From Magnetococcales bacterium (GTDB lineage: Bacteria; Pseudomonadota; Magnetococcia; Magnetococcales; JADFWU01), in the NCBI GenBank assembly GCA_015234045.1, contig JADFWU010000004.1, positions 50,601-114,600 on the forward strand: a stretch of 64,000 nucleotides of DNA. The letters are read 5' to 3'. Position 1 is the first letter of the stretch, and each line of letters starts with the position of its first letter. Of the stretch, positions 16,193 to 25,987 are shown one piece after another. The position numbers were made by a program, and so were the translations under genes. The notes under the pieces were generated by a model. The model had not been told where the DNA came from. It did no database searches and saw only the letters and a program-made list of their open reading frames with translations.

Positions 16193-17434
16193 CTAGATAA
16201 GAATACCAACGACAGCACCGGTCAAACAGGTGGCTAATGTGCCCGAAACAATTGTCCGCATGCCCAACCCAACAATCTCTTCACGGCGACTGGGTGCCAT
16301 GGCTGTCAAACCGCCCACCATAATGCCTAAACTGCCAAAGTTGGCAAAGCCACACAAAGCATAGGTCATGATCAGGCGACTTCTTTCGGATAAGTCATCC
16401 GTTGAGAGTTTAGTTAGGTCAAGATAAGCGAGAAACTCATTCAGAACGGTTTTTGTACCCAACAATGCGCCTGCCGTGGCTGCTTCAGCCCAGGGAACAC
16501 CCATCAACCAAGCGACTGGAGCCATAACCCAACCGAAAACACGTTGCAAAGTGATCAACTCACCATCAATCGCAGGCAATACGCCCAGAAAGGTATTCAC
16601 CAAAGCCACCAAAGCCACTAGCACAATCAACATGGCAATGATATTGATCAATAGAGTAATACCATCTGTCGTACCATGTACAATCGCCTCCATGGTGGAT
16701 CGATTCTCTGACGACATCATGGTCACTTTGCGTTGTGAACTACCACTATTATCCGGCACCATAATCAACGCCACCATCAACGCAGCTGGCGCACTGATAA
16801 TTGATGCTGCCAAAATATGGCCCATGGCATCCGGTATGACACTGCCCAATATGGCCGCATACAACACCATCATCGTGCCGGCAATCGTCGCCATACCGCC
16901 GGTCATCAAGGCGAACAGCTCCGAACGTGTCATTTTATCTAAAAAAGGACGCACCAGAACCGGTGCTTCTACCATGCCCATAAAGATATTCGCAGCACTG
17001 CCCAACCCTAGCGCACCACTGATACCCAGGCTTTTTTGTAACAACCAGGACAATCCTTGAACAATCATCGGAAGAATACGCCAGTAGTAGAGCACCGCAG
17101 AGAGCGCACTCATGACCAATACAAGAGGCAAGGCCTGAAAGGCAAGAATAAAGCTGGAGCCTGGTCTATCTTCTACAAAGGGCAAACCACCACCACCCAG
17201 ATATCCAAAAACAAACGAAGTACCGGTCTTAGTGGCTTCTTGAAGGGCGATAACACCCTGATTAAGAATAAGAAAAAATTCCTGAATCAGAGGAATTTTG
17301 AGAAAAACAACAGCCAAACTAATCTGTAACACCATGCCAACAACAACGACTTTCCAGCGCACACGCGACCGATTTTCACTCATCAGCCATGCCAACCCCG
17401 TTAACACAAAGAATCCGGCTAGGCTTTGCAACAC
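16193..17434 (-). CDS. Concentrative nucleoside transporter (NupC/CNT family)
   Basis: A polytopic inner-membrane protein of about 413 residues that imports nucleosides with a cation. Typical CNT features are visible: an N-terminal set of hydrophobic helices, the GxxxxFVFGYLGGGG and PF segment near residue 75-85, ALGLGSAANIFMGMVEAPVLVRP around 140-165, TGGMATIAGTMM, and the LNEFLAY and CGFANFGSLGIMVGG substrate-site motifs near the C-terminus. The first possible GTG (17443) overlaps the GAGG ribosome site, so the GTG at 17434, eight bases from that site, is preferred; TTG at 17431 is also possible. It follows fliD by a short gap on the same strand and may be cotranscribed, though the functions are unrelated. 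Confidence 0.92.
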   Translation of the reverse strand: MLQSLAGFFVLTGLAWLMSENRSRVRWKVVVVGMVLQISLAVVFLKIPLIQEFFLILNQGVIALQEATKTGTSFVFGYLGGGGLPFVEDRPGSSFILAFQALPLVLVMSALSAVLYYWRILPMIVQGLSWLLQKSLGISGALGLGSAANIFMGMVEAPVLVRPFLDKMTRSELFALMTGGMATIAGTMMVLYAAILGSVIPDAMGHILAASIISAPAALMVALIMVPDNSGSSQRKVTMMSSENRSTMEAIVHGTTDGITLLINIIAMLIVLVALVALVNTFLGVLPAIDGELITLQRVFGWVMAPVAWLMGVPWAEAATAGALLGTKTVLNEFLAYLDLTKLSTDDLSERSRLIMTYALCGFANFGSLGIMVGGLTAMAPSRREEIVGLGMRTIVSGTLATCLTGAVVGILI

Positions 17435-17449
17435 AGTAAACACCTCATT

Positions 17450-18949
17450 TTATCGCGCTGAAAAAAAACTCTGTAACGAATTGATCAACTGTGCGTTCGT
17501 GTTGGCCAGTACGTCATTCATCTGACCAAGACCGCCCATGGCGTTAGACACATTATTGCGCACCTGACCCAGACGTATCTGCTCATTGGCCAGCATGATT
17601 TGATTAGGATTTTGCTCGGTCAAGGATTTGGAGCGTGCAGAAAGCGCATCCATTCGTGCAGTAATACTGCCGGTACGCCCCGTTAATTCCGTAACCAAAG
17701 CATCCAGCTGATAGGCAACACCCTTGGTGCCGGTTTCTGAATTCCCTGCCACGACTTCGGATACCGCAGTAAAGTTCTGTTCAATGGCCTGCTGGAATTT
17801 ATCCTCATCAATTTCCAGCTTACCGCCTGCACCAGTCTGTACACCCAATTCCGCCAATGTATTAATACTGGTGGTCGTATCGTCCACTTCTGAATTGACC
17901 ACATCACGCAACTGACTGGTGAGATTTCTAGCCAGTTCATCACCGCTCAAACCACTACGGCGCTCTTCAGACAGTGTATTCACAACACCGTTGAATGCAT
18001 CGACCAGAGAGTGCAACGCCTCTTTGAGTGCTTCGCTATCCTGTGCAACCGTCAGAGTAGTATCGTTTTCAGTAATGGAATTAAGCTTGACCGTGACACC
18101 AGAAACCAGATTGTCAACCGTATTACTACTGGAGTAGGAGGTTATACCATCCAGGCTGTAACTTGCATCCTGACCGGCCTGACTGCTGAAAAAATCATCC
18201 TGAGTGACAGTAGATCCGCCATATTCCAACCCAGCATCGACACCGCTACTGGTCTCAGTTATACGAATATTGTCAATACGTGATTGGCTGGTTGAACCAT
18301 CATCAGCACGGGTGTAAGCACCGGAATCCCGCGCTGAAATTATCAAGCGAGCCGCACCATCCTGATTAATAAGGCTTGCACTGACACCCGCTTCATCACC
18401 AAAATCCAACTTATTAATTTTTGAAGCCACATCGGAAAGGGTCTCACCCGCTTTCAGATCAACGGCATAGTCCTGACCATTATAGGCAAAAGTGAGTGTG
18501 CGATCCGACAACAAACCGGAATACGCATCCACACCACTGCCTTGATCCGAACTGTCCGACTGGTCCCGCCCGACACCAAAAGTCACCGTGGAATTATTAG
18601 CAAGACGATCCACAGAAAGCGCATAAGTACCCGCTTCTGCACTACTTGAAGCGGTTGCAAAAAACAGAGACTCATCAGCACTTTCCGCTGACATAGGAGA
18701 GAACTGCTCTGAATTTTGAGCATTTTTTGCGGTATTGCGTAGCGTATGAAGTCGCCCTTCCACACGGGCAAAGCCTTCCCGTTTGGCCACATAGGGATTG
18801 CTGGATACTTTCTCAACTGAAGAGAGACCAGTATAGCTCTGTTGCAAGCTTTTCAGCTGCGAAATCAGAGAGGTGGCATCAATACCACGACTACTACTGG
18901 TTCTGTTGGTTCCGGTCAACAGACGAATCAGGTCAAAGTTACCAAGCAT
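17450..18949 (-). CDS. fliD: Flagellar filament cap protein FliD (HAP2)
   Basis: A 499-residue protein that caps the flagellar filament and guides flagellin assembly. It shows the heptad-rich C-terminal coiled segment ending QMNDVLANTNAQLINSLQSFFSAR, the FliD C-domain hallmark with NGVVNTLSEERR and SGDELARNL, and central beta domains with the TYALSVDRLANNSTVTFG and ISARDSGAYTR motifs of FliD. Ser/Thr/Asp-rich composition and lack of Cys are normal for exported flagellar proteins. The N-terminus (RGIDATSLISQLKSL) corresponds to the usual hydrophobic start region. ATG is preceded by AGGAAAG. No other flagellar structural gene is nearby, so fliD is isolated from its usual fliS/fliC context. The secreted route is the flagellar type III system. 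Confidence 0.92.
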   Translation of the reverse strand: MLGNFDLIRLLTGTNRTSSSRGIDATSLISQLKSLQQSYTGLSSVEKVSSNPYVAKREGFARVEGRLHTLRNTAKNAQNSEQFSPMSAESADESLFFATASSSAEAGTYALSVDRLANNSTVTFGVGRDQSDSSDQGSGVDAYSGLLSDRTLTFAYNGQDYAVDLKAGETLSDVASKINKLDFGDEAGVSASLINQDGAARLIISARDSGAYTRADDGSTSQSRIDNIRITETSSGVDAGLEYGGSTVTQDDFFSSQAGQDASYSLDGITSYSSSNTVDNLVSGVTVKLNSITENDTTLTVAQDSEALKEALHSLVDAFNGVVNTLSEERRSGLSGDELARNLTSQLRDVVNSEVDDTTTSINTLAELGVQTGAGGKLEIDEDKFQQAIEQNFTAVSEVVAGNSETGTKGVAYQLDALVTELTGRTGSITARMDALSARSKSLTEQNPNQIMLANEQIRLGQVRNNVSNAMGGLGQMNDVLANTNAQLINSLQSFFSAR

Positions 18950-19157
18950 CGTCTTTCCTCACACAGATCAATATTGGTTATGCGGATGGATTCTTACGAC
19001 CCATTACGCCCTCATTATATATTGATTGTCGGATGAAAAGCTTGGTTCCATGACCGAATTATGTAAAATTCTGGAATTTTATCGTAAGATAAGATGTAAC
19101 GTAGCACACAGATCAGGAGATCTACCCGATATGAAACGGTAACAGCATTATCATTTA

Positions 19158-19853
19158 TCAGTACATCCACCGACGTGCTGCCGCGATAGCTTTGGTACGG
19201 TTAGTCACTTTGAAAGCTCTGAGAATCGCCGTCACATGGGCCTTTACCGTACCTTCTGCACAGCCCATTTTCTTGGCGATCTCCTTATTTGAGCAGCCTT
19301 CTTTCATCAGCACGAGTGTCTCTTTCTGCCGTTTGGTCAAGCGAGGCGGCTCACTTAGTGCCTCCTCTTCACTCAGATCTTGAGCACCAAGATTTTTCTC
19401 TATCGCATCATCATGCCTTGATAGTGACGAATCCACACTCTCCATACTGGGAGGTTCAGCCAATAACAACGATGGCAGGTATGTTTCCCCAGACAGAATC
19501 AACTGAACCGCATTAACAAACACCTGTGGAGCCAGTTGCTTAGGGATAAATCCATCGGCACCAGCCGCTAAAGCAGAGCGGATGGTGTCATGATCGTGAA
19601 AACCCGAGATGATGGCAACAGGCATATGGGGCACCTGTCTCTTTATTTTACGAAGACCTGAAAACGCGCCCATGCCGGGCATGTCATAATCCATAAGGAT
19701 GAGATCATAGTCATCTCCCTGCTTAAGAAGTTGTATGATACCATCGACATCAGAGGATTCCATCACCTCAGCATTTTTACCAGTATCCGCTAAAAGTCTT
19801 TTAAACCCTTCGCGCAATACCGGATGATCATCAGCTATGATAAATCTCAACAT
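19158..19853 (-). CDS. LuxR/NarL-family response regulator
   Basis: A 231-residue two-component regulator. The receiver domain (about 1-120) has the acidic pair Asp8/Asp9, the phosphorylation site Asp55 in LILMDYDMPGMG, and Lys105 in GFIPKQ. A linker of about 45 residues leads to a C-terminal LuxR-type helix-turn-helix (about 170-225: LTKRQKETLVLMKEGCSNKE and EGTVKAHVTAILRAF). Such proteins bind promoters when phosphorylated. An upstream TTG would extend the frame, but MLRFIIADDHP is the natural start of a receiver; ATG 19880 is a second option. No sensor kinase is adjacent, so it is an orphan whose targets are unknown. Confidence 0.9.
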   Translation of the reverse strand: MLRFIIADDHPVLREGFKRLLADTGKNAEVMESSDVDGIIQLLKQGDDYDLILMDYDMPGMGAFSGLRKIKRQVPHMPVAIISGFHDHDTIRSALAAGADGFIPKQLAPQVFVNAVQLILSGETYLPSLLLAEPPSMESVDSSLSRHDDAIEKNLGAQDLSEEEALSEPPRLTKRQKETLVLMKEGCSNKEIAKKMGCAEGTVKAHVTAILRAFKVTNRTKAIAAARRWMY

Positions 19854-20198
19854 CAGCAGCCTACTCTCTGAAGGCTCCATGAAACCGAATAACAACAAAC
19901 AATTATGATAGAAACAAAAGGTATCACACCCCCATCCCGGAAGAAAGGCATGACAAATAAAAAATATAATAAATCAATACGATCATTCAAAAAATCATGA
20001 CAATATAAAATAGTCGTAAAAACATTAACATTGCGATACTAAAGTAGTACACATAGAGTCCAAGTGTGGCACATTAAACCACCATACCCTCTTTATATCT
20101 ATGACTTCAGTCTTATAGAAATTCTAATATTCTTCTGTTAGTATTTTGGTAATTTCTAAGCCATACACGCCCCCGCCAACTTATGGCTTGGAAAGAGC

Positions 20199-20262
20199 AG
20201 CCGAAGCCTGTTCCCCTCATTGTCGATGCATACCATCTGACACATGCAAACAGGCTTCGGCT
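20199..20262. repeat. Long-loop inverted repeat
   Basis: AGCCGAAGCCTGTT at 20199-20212 is perfectly repeated in inverted form at 20249-20262 with a 36-base loop. It lies in the 633-base gap between the response regulator and a small membrane protein gene. It may be a terminator-like or transposon-derived hairpin. The remaining sequence of the gap is AT-rich with no visible gene. Confidence 0.55.
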
Positions 20263-20486
20263 TCATCTCCTTTCCCCGCCGAATATCATGTTTTCAATTT
20301 TTATGCGCGTTTTTCCCTCAAGCAAAGCAATCAATTAACCGAAGAGAACACATGAGCTACCGTGAACTACAGCATTCGATACGCTGTCTTAGTTAATAAG
20401 TACATGTGGACATATAAACGCAATTGATATCCAATGCGTTGTTTTGTTAGAATTAGGAAGATGTCCCTTAATAAGAGGTGACCATT

Positions 20487-20657
20487 ATGTTTACACTCTA
20501 CTTTTCCATATTCATTGTGATGATGATTATTGGACTCTCCATCAATCATGGCAGGGATCTCAAATTTGCTTTGGTCGTCCTTGACTCCATCATCCTGTTT
20601 GTCGCAGTGACTATGCTTGGTGGTGCGTTTGGCATTTTTGACTTGCTCTACATCTAA
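20487..20657 (+). CDS. Small two-helix membrane protein (56 residues)
   Basis: A 56-codon frame from ATG 20487 to TAA 20657, preceded by AAGAGGTG at a proper ribosome-site distance. The peptide begins MFTLYFSIFIVMMIIGLSI and ends VTMLGGAFGIFDLLYI, giving two hydrophobic helices joined by a polar loop NHGRDLKFA. Both ends are hydrophobic, so an integral inner-membrane hairpin is likely. It precedes a DUF389 membrane protein by 143 bases on the same strand, so the two could share a transcript. No family is recognised. Confidence 0.6.
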   Translation: MFTLYFSIFIVMMIIGLSINHGRDLKFALVVLDSIILFVAVTMLGGAFGIFDLLYI

Positions 20658-20800
20658 ATAATTCGGACCATCCTAATCAGTTAATAAATTGAATCTATAG
20701 TGATTTTATAAACATTATAACATCTATACTCATAAAATAATGAAACAAGCATGAATGTATTCACAATGAGATCAACAGTTGATCAAAATAAGGCGCGCAT

Positions 20801-21796
20801 ATGTCATTGAAACGGGTAGAGGTGATTGTTCCTTTAGATTACAAAAAGATTTTACAGAACTTTGCCGAAGAGCATGAAGGAGTGATAGAGCACTACATCA
20901 CCCCTGCCATGGAGGATCAACGAAATTGTCACTATTTCCTACTTGCAAAAACAGGACGACAGCAGTTTCTGGATGATTTGCAGACCAGGTTGGAAAAAAG
21001 CCCTACGGCCCGCATTATCGTTTTTGATGCGGAAAGCACTATTCCAAAACCCAAGTCACCAGAGCAGGAACAAACTCAACAATCAAGTTTAGCTATTACC
21101 CGGGAAAATTTGTACGAACAGGTTTCCCAAGGCGCGGATCTGACCGCTACTTTTCTGTTATTGATCTTTCTTTCATCCATAGTCGCAGGCATTGGCCTGC
21201 TTGAGAACAACGTTGCCGTGGTAATCGCAGCAATGGTGATTGCGCCATTACTGGGCCCCAATCTTGCTTTTTCTCTGGGTGTCGCCCTGGGTGACCAACA
21301 GTTAATGATCAAGGCTCTTCGAACCAATCTGCTGGGAATTGGATTTACAATATTTCTAGCAGTTGTAGCCGGAGCCCTCATCGAATTAGACCTGAACAGT
21401 AAAGAACTGTTGTTACGTACCGATGTCGGTTTGGATGGAATGGCTCTGGCACTGGCTTCAGGGGTGGCTGCGGTGTTGTCGTTAACCGCTGGATTATCTT
21501 CCACTCTGGTGGGTGTGATGGTTGCGGTTGCCTTGATGCCCCCTGCGGTTACCGCCGGTTTGATGTTAGGCAATGGTCATATTGATCTGGCTCTGGGCGC
21601 TACCGTGTTATTGCTGGTCAACGTGGTCAGTGTCAATTTATCTGCCCAAGTGGTTTTTCTGGTCAAAGGAATCAAACCGCGTACATGGTTGGAACAGCGT
21701 GCAGCTCGACAATCTGTCACAATCAATCTCGCTATATGGACTTTTTTGTTATTGATATTGTTCATAACGCTATTCTATGAATTTCATAAACAATAG
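20801..21796 (+). CDS. DUF389 (TIGR00341-type) membrane protein
   Basis: A 331-residue inner-membrane protein of the DUF389 family, function unknown. An N-terminal cytoplasmic domain (about 1-90, beginning KRVEVIVPLDYKKILQN) is followed by a Gln/Pro linker and a six-to-seven-helix membrane domain. Family hallmarks are visible: SSIVAGIGLLENNVAVVIAA, MVIAPLLGPNLAFSLGVALGD, and the pattern VGVMVAVALMPPAVTAGL. These conserved membrane motifs suggest a channel or transporter fold. AAGG precedes the ATG. A small membrane protein gene lies upstream on the same strand; no other partner is obvious. Confidence 0.9.
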   Translation: MSLKRVEVIVPLDYKKILQNFAEEHEGVIEHYITPAMEDQRNCHYFLLAKTGRQQFLDDLQTRLEKSPTARIIVFDAESTIPKPKSPEQEQTQQSSLAITRENLYEQVSQGADLTATFLLLIFLSSIVAGIGLLENNVAVVIAAMVIAPLLGPNLAFSLGVALGDQQLMIKALRTNLLGIGFTIFLAVVAGALIELDLNSKELLLRTDVGLDGMALALASGVAAVLSLTAGLSSTLVGVMVAVALMPPAVTAGLMLGNGHIDLALGATVLLLVNVVSVNLSAQVVFLVKGIKPRTWLEQRAARQSVTINLAIWTFLLLILFITLFYEFHKQ

Positions 21797-21859
21797 TGAT
21801 ATGGATCAATCTCGACAGCATCAGAACACCAAACCACTCTTTCTGACAGACAATCAGAC

Positions 21860-22201
21860 CTAACGCTCTACATCCAACGCCTGTAGCGCCTCTTTGACAG
21901 GATGCCATACCTGACACGGTTCGCTAGACTCCTGTTGTTCTCCTTTGACACTACGCCGCACGGCCCCTAATAGATTAACCAATGCATCAAGGGCTTCAAA
22001 ATCCTCTTCCAACACCTGACGAATCCGATGAACGTGACACTGACACTTCTCAGGTGGATTGGGACATAATCCACTGTTTGCCGCCCGGCAACGGTCGGAA
22101 TGATCGCCCATGCCATGCGGCGTTTTCAGTAGCGCTTCACGCATCAGATAGAGATGTGCTAATAGCCGGTCTCGTTCAGTTTTCTCTTTACTGATTTGCA
22201 T
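21860..22201 (-). CDS. Small cysteine-rich helical protein, function unknown
   Basis: A 113-residue cytoplasmic protein. The centre has a cluster of potential metal ligands, His and Cys: MGDHSDRCRAANSGLCPNPP then EKCQCHVHRI, with Cys residues in a C-x7-C and C-x-C-x-H-x-H arrangement that could bind zinc or an iron-sulfur cluster. The flanking parts are helical. A TTG six bases upstream extends the frame, but ATG 22201 with GAGGCGG upstream is the better start. It shares a convergent/tandem region with glnA, whose terminator lies just before it. I do not recognise the family; regulatory or redox roles are guesses. Confidence 0.65.
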   Translation of the reverse strand: MQISKEKTERDRLLAHLYLMREALLKTPHGMGDHSDRCRAANSGLCPNPPEKCQCHVHRIRQVLEEDFEALDALVNLLGAVRRSVKGEQQESSEPCQVWHPVKEALQALDVER

Positions 22202-22270
22202 TATCAACCGCCTCTCTTTTCTTCATGTGGCGCGACAGGAACGCTCTGTTCCTTCTGAGATCCCAAAATA

Positions 22271-22307
22271 CAAAAACCCCGCTGGAGATATTCCAACAGG
22301 GTTTTTG
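22271..22307 (-). terminator. Intrinsic terminator of glnA
   Basis: A 16-bp stem with a 5-base loop (22271-22286 with 22292-22307). Two mismatches on the plus strand become G-U pairs in minus-strand RNA, which also carries a T run at its 3' side, so the structure is oriented to end glnA transcription 72 bases after its stop. Confidence 0.82.
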
Positions 22308-22378
22308 ACATTTCGCAACTCTATCCATCAAAGCTATCGTGAAAACCGCCAAGCAGCTTTCACGTAGCCATGAAGAAA

Positions 22379-23803
22379 TTAGACAGAGTAGTACATTTCA
22401 AACTCAACTGGATGAGGCGCATGTTCCCATGCATAGACATCATCCATTTTCAGTTTGATCCAGGCATCGATCAGGTCATCGCTGAACACGTCGCCTTTGA
22501 GGAGATATTCGCGATCTTCACTCAGGGCGTTAAGCGCCTCACGAAGACTACCACAAACAGTCGGAATATCTTTCAACTCCTCGGGTGGCAGATCATAGAG
22601 GTTCTTATCCATAGGTGCGCCTGGGTCGATCTTGTTATCGATACCGTCAAGGCCAGCCATCAGCAACGCGGCAAATGCCAAGTAACCGTTGGCAGTGGGA
22701 TCTGGGAAGCGAATCTCAGCCCGTTTTGCTTTAGGATTGTTGGAAGAAGGAATACGAATGGAAGCCGAACGGTTACGGGCAGAGTGTGCCAACAGAACCG
22801 GAGCTTCAAATCCAGGAATCAACCGTTTGTATGAGTTGGTTGATGGATTGGTGAACGCATTCAAGCTACGTGCATGCTTTTTGATGCCGCCGATGAAGTG
22901 CAGAGCCATCTCGGAGAGATCAGCATACTCGTTACCGGCGAACAGAGGCACGCCATCTTTCCAGATGGACATATGCACATGCATGCCGCTTCCGTTATCA
23001 CCAGCCAGAGGCTTAGGCATGAATGTAGCAGTTTTACCATAAGCATGGGCCACATTATGAACCACATACTTAAAGGTTTGCAGATCATCAGCCATGCTCA
23101 ACAGGCTATCAAAACGCATGTCGATTTCGTTCTGACCAGCAGTTGCAACTTCATGATGATGGAATTCAATGGTCAATCCCATCTCTTGCATGATGCTGGA
23201 CATTTCAGAACGCATGTCCTGGAATGAATCGGTAGGCGGTACTGGGAAGTAGCCCCCCTTAATACCTGGACGATGGCCATAGTTACCATCTTCGAAATCA
23301 CGGCCGGAGTTCCAAGCACCTTCTTCAGACTCAATGTGATAGAACACTTTGTGCATGTCTTGGGAGGTGAAGCGAGCTGAATCAAAGATGAAAAATTCAG
23401 CTTCAGGACCAACATTGATGGTGTCGCCGAGACCGGAATATTTCAGGTAGGCTTCAGCACGTTTGGCCACACCACGTGGATCACGGAGATAGCCCTCACC
23501 AGTGTAAGGATCAACAACATCGCAGATGAAGATCAGTGTGGGGACTTCTGTGAAAGGGTCCAGCACAGCCGTTGTAGGATCTGGAACATAGGCCATGTCA
23601 GATTGGTTAATCTCACACCAACCTGCGATTGAGGAGCCATCAAAACCAAGGCCACTTTCGAACACATCATCATTCAACATCGCGGCTGGAGCAGTAATAT
23701 GTTGCCACTTGCCTTTGAAGTCTGTGAAACGAAAGTCAACGTATTTTACGTCGTTTTCCTTGATCATGGAATACACTTTGCTAATTGCTTCCTGATTCGC
23801 CAT
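22379..23803 (-). CDS. glnA: Glutamine synthetase, type I
   Basis: A 474-residue enzyme that makes glutamine from glutamate, ammonia and ATP; it acts as a dodecamer in the cytoplasm. Family signatures are visible: the N-terminal [54 protein letters not shown], the ATP-site motif [34 protein letters not shown], and the adenylylation-loop tyrosine in [10 protein letters not shown] (about Tyr403), so control by adenylylation is expected. An extended frame runs upstream, but ATG 23803 follows GAGGT at the right distance and gives the standard family N-terminus and length. No glnB or ntrBC lies next to it. I could not find a clear sigma-54 promoter upstream. Confidence 0.97.
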   Translation of the reverse strand: MANQEAISKVYSMIKENDVKYVDFRFTDFKGKWQHITAPAAMLNDDVFESGLGFDGSSIAGWCEINQSDMAYVPDPTTAVLDPFTEVPTLIFICDVVDPYTGEGYLRDPRGVAKRAEAYLKYSGLGDTINVGPEAEFFIFDSARFTSQDMHKVFYHIESEEGAWNSGRDFEDGNYGHRPGIKGGYFPVPPTDSFQDMRSEMSSIMQEMGLTIEFHHHEVATAGQNEIDMRFDSLLSMADDLQTFKYVVHNVAHAYGKTATFMPKPLAGDNGSGMHVHMSIWKDGVPLFAGNEYADLSEMALHFIGGIKKHARSLNAFTNPSTNSYKRLIPGFEAPVLLAHSARNRSASIRIPSSNNPKAKRAEIRFPDPTANGYLAFAALLMAGLDGIDNKIDPGAPMDKNLYDLPPEELKDIPTVCGSLREALNALSEDREYLLKGDVFSDDLIDAWIKLKMDDVYAWEHAPHPVEFEMYYSV

Positions 23804-24187
23804 GCTTACCTCTTCGCTCATAATCAAATATTGATCTTGGATCTCTTCTACATTCTTTGATAGAAGAACCGGCACTATATTATTGAATTCAGTCTAAAGC
23901 CATGGTGCATGTGCATTAGGGGATGCTATTTTTTTTGCATCGCCTCTTGACATCGTCAATATCGCAACCCATATGCCAGTTGGATAAAAAAATAGGCACA
24001 CCGGCTATCTTATTATTTTCATTGTATTAATTTATCCATATTAAAATATATGCACCCATAACCCTAGAGGACAAGAAACAGATATGACTATATATTAATC
24101 AATATTGCTTAAAAAACATGCATAAGTGGATATTTTTTAGCCACTCCTTAACGAAAAACCGGAATCCTATCTTGGAATCACATCATA

Positions 24188-24206
24188 GTGATTATCCGGT
24201 AATCAC
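24188..24206. promoter_or_regulatory. Palindrome upstream of the ABC export operon
   Basis: GTGATTA at 24188-24194 and TAATCAC at 24200-24206 form a perfect 7-bp inverted repeat around a 5-base centre, 36 bases before the ABC ATPase start. It resembles a dimeric repressor site. The 439-base gap back to glnA is AT-rich, holds the divergent promoters and shows no gene. Confidence 0.45.
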
Positions 24207-24242
24207 CTTCTGACACCATGACCCTCAAAACCAGGTGACACC

Positions 24243-25196
24243 ATGTCGGAGAAAATGATTGAAATCCTCGGTCTGTCTCGCCGTTTTGGCCAGACTCAGG
24301 CTTTGGATAATATTAATCTAGAAGTTAACAGAGGCGAAGTAATGGGCTTTCTTGGCCCAAACGGTGCCGGAAAAACCACCGCAATGCGTATCCTGTCCGG
24401 CTTACTATCGCCCTCCTCTGGACACGTACGTGTTGCTGGGATGGATATCTTAAACGAGCCCATCAAAGTACGACAGTCCATCGGATTCCTACCGGAAACA
24501 CCGCCCATTTATGGCGAGATGACTGTACGGGAATATCTGACTTATCTGGCCAGTCTACGCGGCGTTGGCAAAGGTGCTCTCAAGCAGTCGGTCAATGATG
24601 CCATGGACCGTTGCGGCCTGACAGCCGTATCACACCGCCTGCTCCGCAACCTTTCAAAAGGGTATCGGCAGCGTGCCGGTATTGCTCAGGCTATCGTTCA
24701 TAAACCGGATATCGTTATCCTGGATGAACCAACCGTTGGGCTGGACCCTATTCAGATCCGGGAAATTCGTAAATTGATCCGTGAACTGGGTGGCGAACAC
24801 TCGGTACTGCTCTCCACGCATATTTTGCCAGAAGTGCAGATGACCTGTGATCGGGTTTCGGTGATTAATAACGGTCGCATCGTAGCCCAAGACACCCTCG
24901 CCGGCCTGGAGGCGCGTCAAAAAGCCGCAAAAGGATTGCGCTTTGTCTGGGATAATCCGCCGGATGATGCCACGTTACAATCCATTCCCGGCGTTGCTGA
25001 ATTGCAAACCGATGGCGATGCAAAATTGATCATTCCAAATAAAAATCAAGATCCACGCGCTGAACTGGTTAAACGTTCTGTAGAAAACAATTGGGGCCTG
25101 CTCGAACTCAGACCTGTGGAACACTCTCTGGAAGAGATCTTTGTCCAACTCACCACCATGGAACCCCAAGGCAACAACACGGAGGTGTCCCAATGA
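24243..25196 (+). CDS. ABC-2-type transporter ATPase (GldA-like)
   Basis: A 317-residue ATPase that powers an ABC-2-type exporter. Walker A GPNGAGKTT is at 38-46, the signature LSKGY at 137-141, Walker B IVILDEP at 157-163, and the H-loop in LLSTHILPE. A C-terminal extension of about 90 residues is typical of the GldA/NodI-like group. AGGTGACACC precedes the ATG. The TGA overlaps the permease ATG (ATGA), so the pair is translationally coupled. It is the first gene of a four-gene operon with the permease, a GldG-like protein and a DUF4340 protein. The substrate is unknown; related sets occur in many non-gliding bacteria. Confidence 0.93.
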   Translation: MSEKMIEILGLSRRFGQTQALDNINLEVNRGEVMGFLGPNGAGKTTAMRILSGLLSPSSGHVRVAGMDILNEPIKVRQSIGFLPETPPIYGEMTVREYLTYLASLRGVGKGALKQSVNDAMDRCGLTAVSHRLLRNLSKGYRQRAGIAQAIVHKPDIVILDEPTVGLDPIQIREIRKLIRELGGEHSVLLSTHILPEVQMTCDRVSVINNGRIVAQDTLAGLEARQKAAKGLRFVWDNPPDDATLQSIPGVAELQTDGDAKLIIPNKNQDPRAELVKRSVENNWGLLELRPVEHSLEEIFVQLTTMEPQGNNTEVSQ

Positions 25197-25972
25197 GAGC
25201 CATTTTCACCATTGCCTTTCGGGAGTGGCGCACACTGTTTCAATCGCCTCTGGCCTGGACCCTGTTGGCCGTGCTATTTGCCATAAGCGCCTACCTGTTC
25301 AACTCCATGATCCATTATTACAACCAGTTGCAAATGCAAATTCGCATGTCGGGTTACGGTGGTGATCAGATTCAGGAGCTGCCCTTTACTGAAGTGGCCA
25401 TCAGCCCAATGTTGGGCAATACGGCTATCATTTTATTGCTGATCATGCCGATGATTACCATGCGCTTAATCGCCGATGAAAAACGCCGTGACACCTGGCC
25501 TGCACTGGCCTGTTCACCGCTTTCTCCAATGCAGATTATTCTCGGTAAATATCTGGGTCTTCTGCTATTTCTGCTGGTTACTGTCCTACTGTTGTCACTG
25601 CTGCCATTGAGCATCATGCCTTATGCCTCACCGGACATGGGCCAAGTCATATCTGGATTCCTCGGACTATTTCTGCTTGCTGCTTCATTTGGCGCTGTTG
25701 GCCTGGCCGCCTCAAGCAGTACCGACAATCCCATCGTTGCCTCGGTGTCCACCTTCGGTATTCTGCTCGGACTGTGGATTATCAGCTGGATGGGTGGAGA
25801 AATCTCCGGCAGTGCTGGCGCGATATTCTCCTATCTTTCACTGATTGATCATTATCAACCGTTTCTGAGTGGTGTCATATCCAGCACCGATCTTTTCTAT
25901 TTTATTCTACTCTCAGTGGCCGGGCTTCTGTTTGCCCGTCAGCGACTGATGGCAGAACGGATTAACGGTTAA
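25193..25972 (+). CDS. ABC-2-type permease (GldF-like)
   Basis: A 259-residue integral membrane protein with six predicted helices. The ATG at 25193 is preceded by GGAGGTG and overlaps the ATPase stop by four bases; longer upstream frames lie inside the ATPase gene and are not real starts. The pattern FTIAFREWRTLFQSPLAW at the N-terminus and the MRLIADEKRRDTWPALACSPLSP segment are those of ABC-2 permeases partnered with GldG-type proteins. It forms the membrane channel with the ATPase encoded just before it. The gap to the next gene is 15 bases. Confidence 0.92.
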   Translation: MRAIFTIAFREWRTLFQSPLAWTLLAVLFAISAYLFNSMIHYYNQLQMQIRMSGYGGDQIQELPFTEVAISPMLGNTAIILLLIMPMITMRLIADEKRRDTWPALACSPLSPMQIILGKYLGLLLFLLVTVLLLSLLPLSIMPYASPDMGQVISGFLGLFLLAASFGAVGLAASSSTDNPIVASVSTFGILLGLWIISWMGGEISGSAGAIFSYLSLIDHYQPFLSGVISSTDLFYFILLSVAGLLFARQRLMAERING

Positions 25973-25987
25973 TTAACGGAGGAGATC

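Noticed and set aside
16476-17060. Plus-strand frame opposite the nucleoside transporter
   Set aside because: It is antisense to well-conserved membrane segments and its composition follows from them.
23804-24242. Sigma-54 promoter and NtrC sites for glnA
   Set aside because: TGCA-rich strings near 23900-23950 were examined, but no GG-N10-GC element with correct spacing was found.
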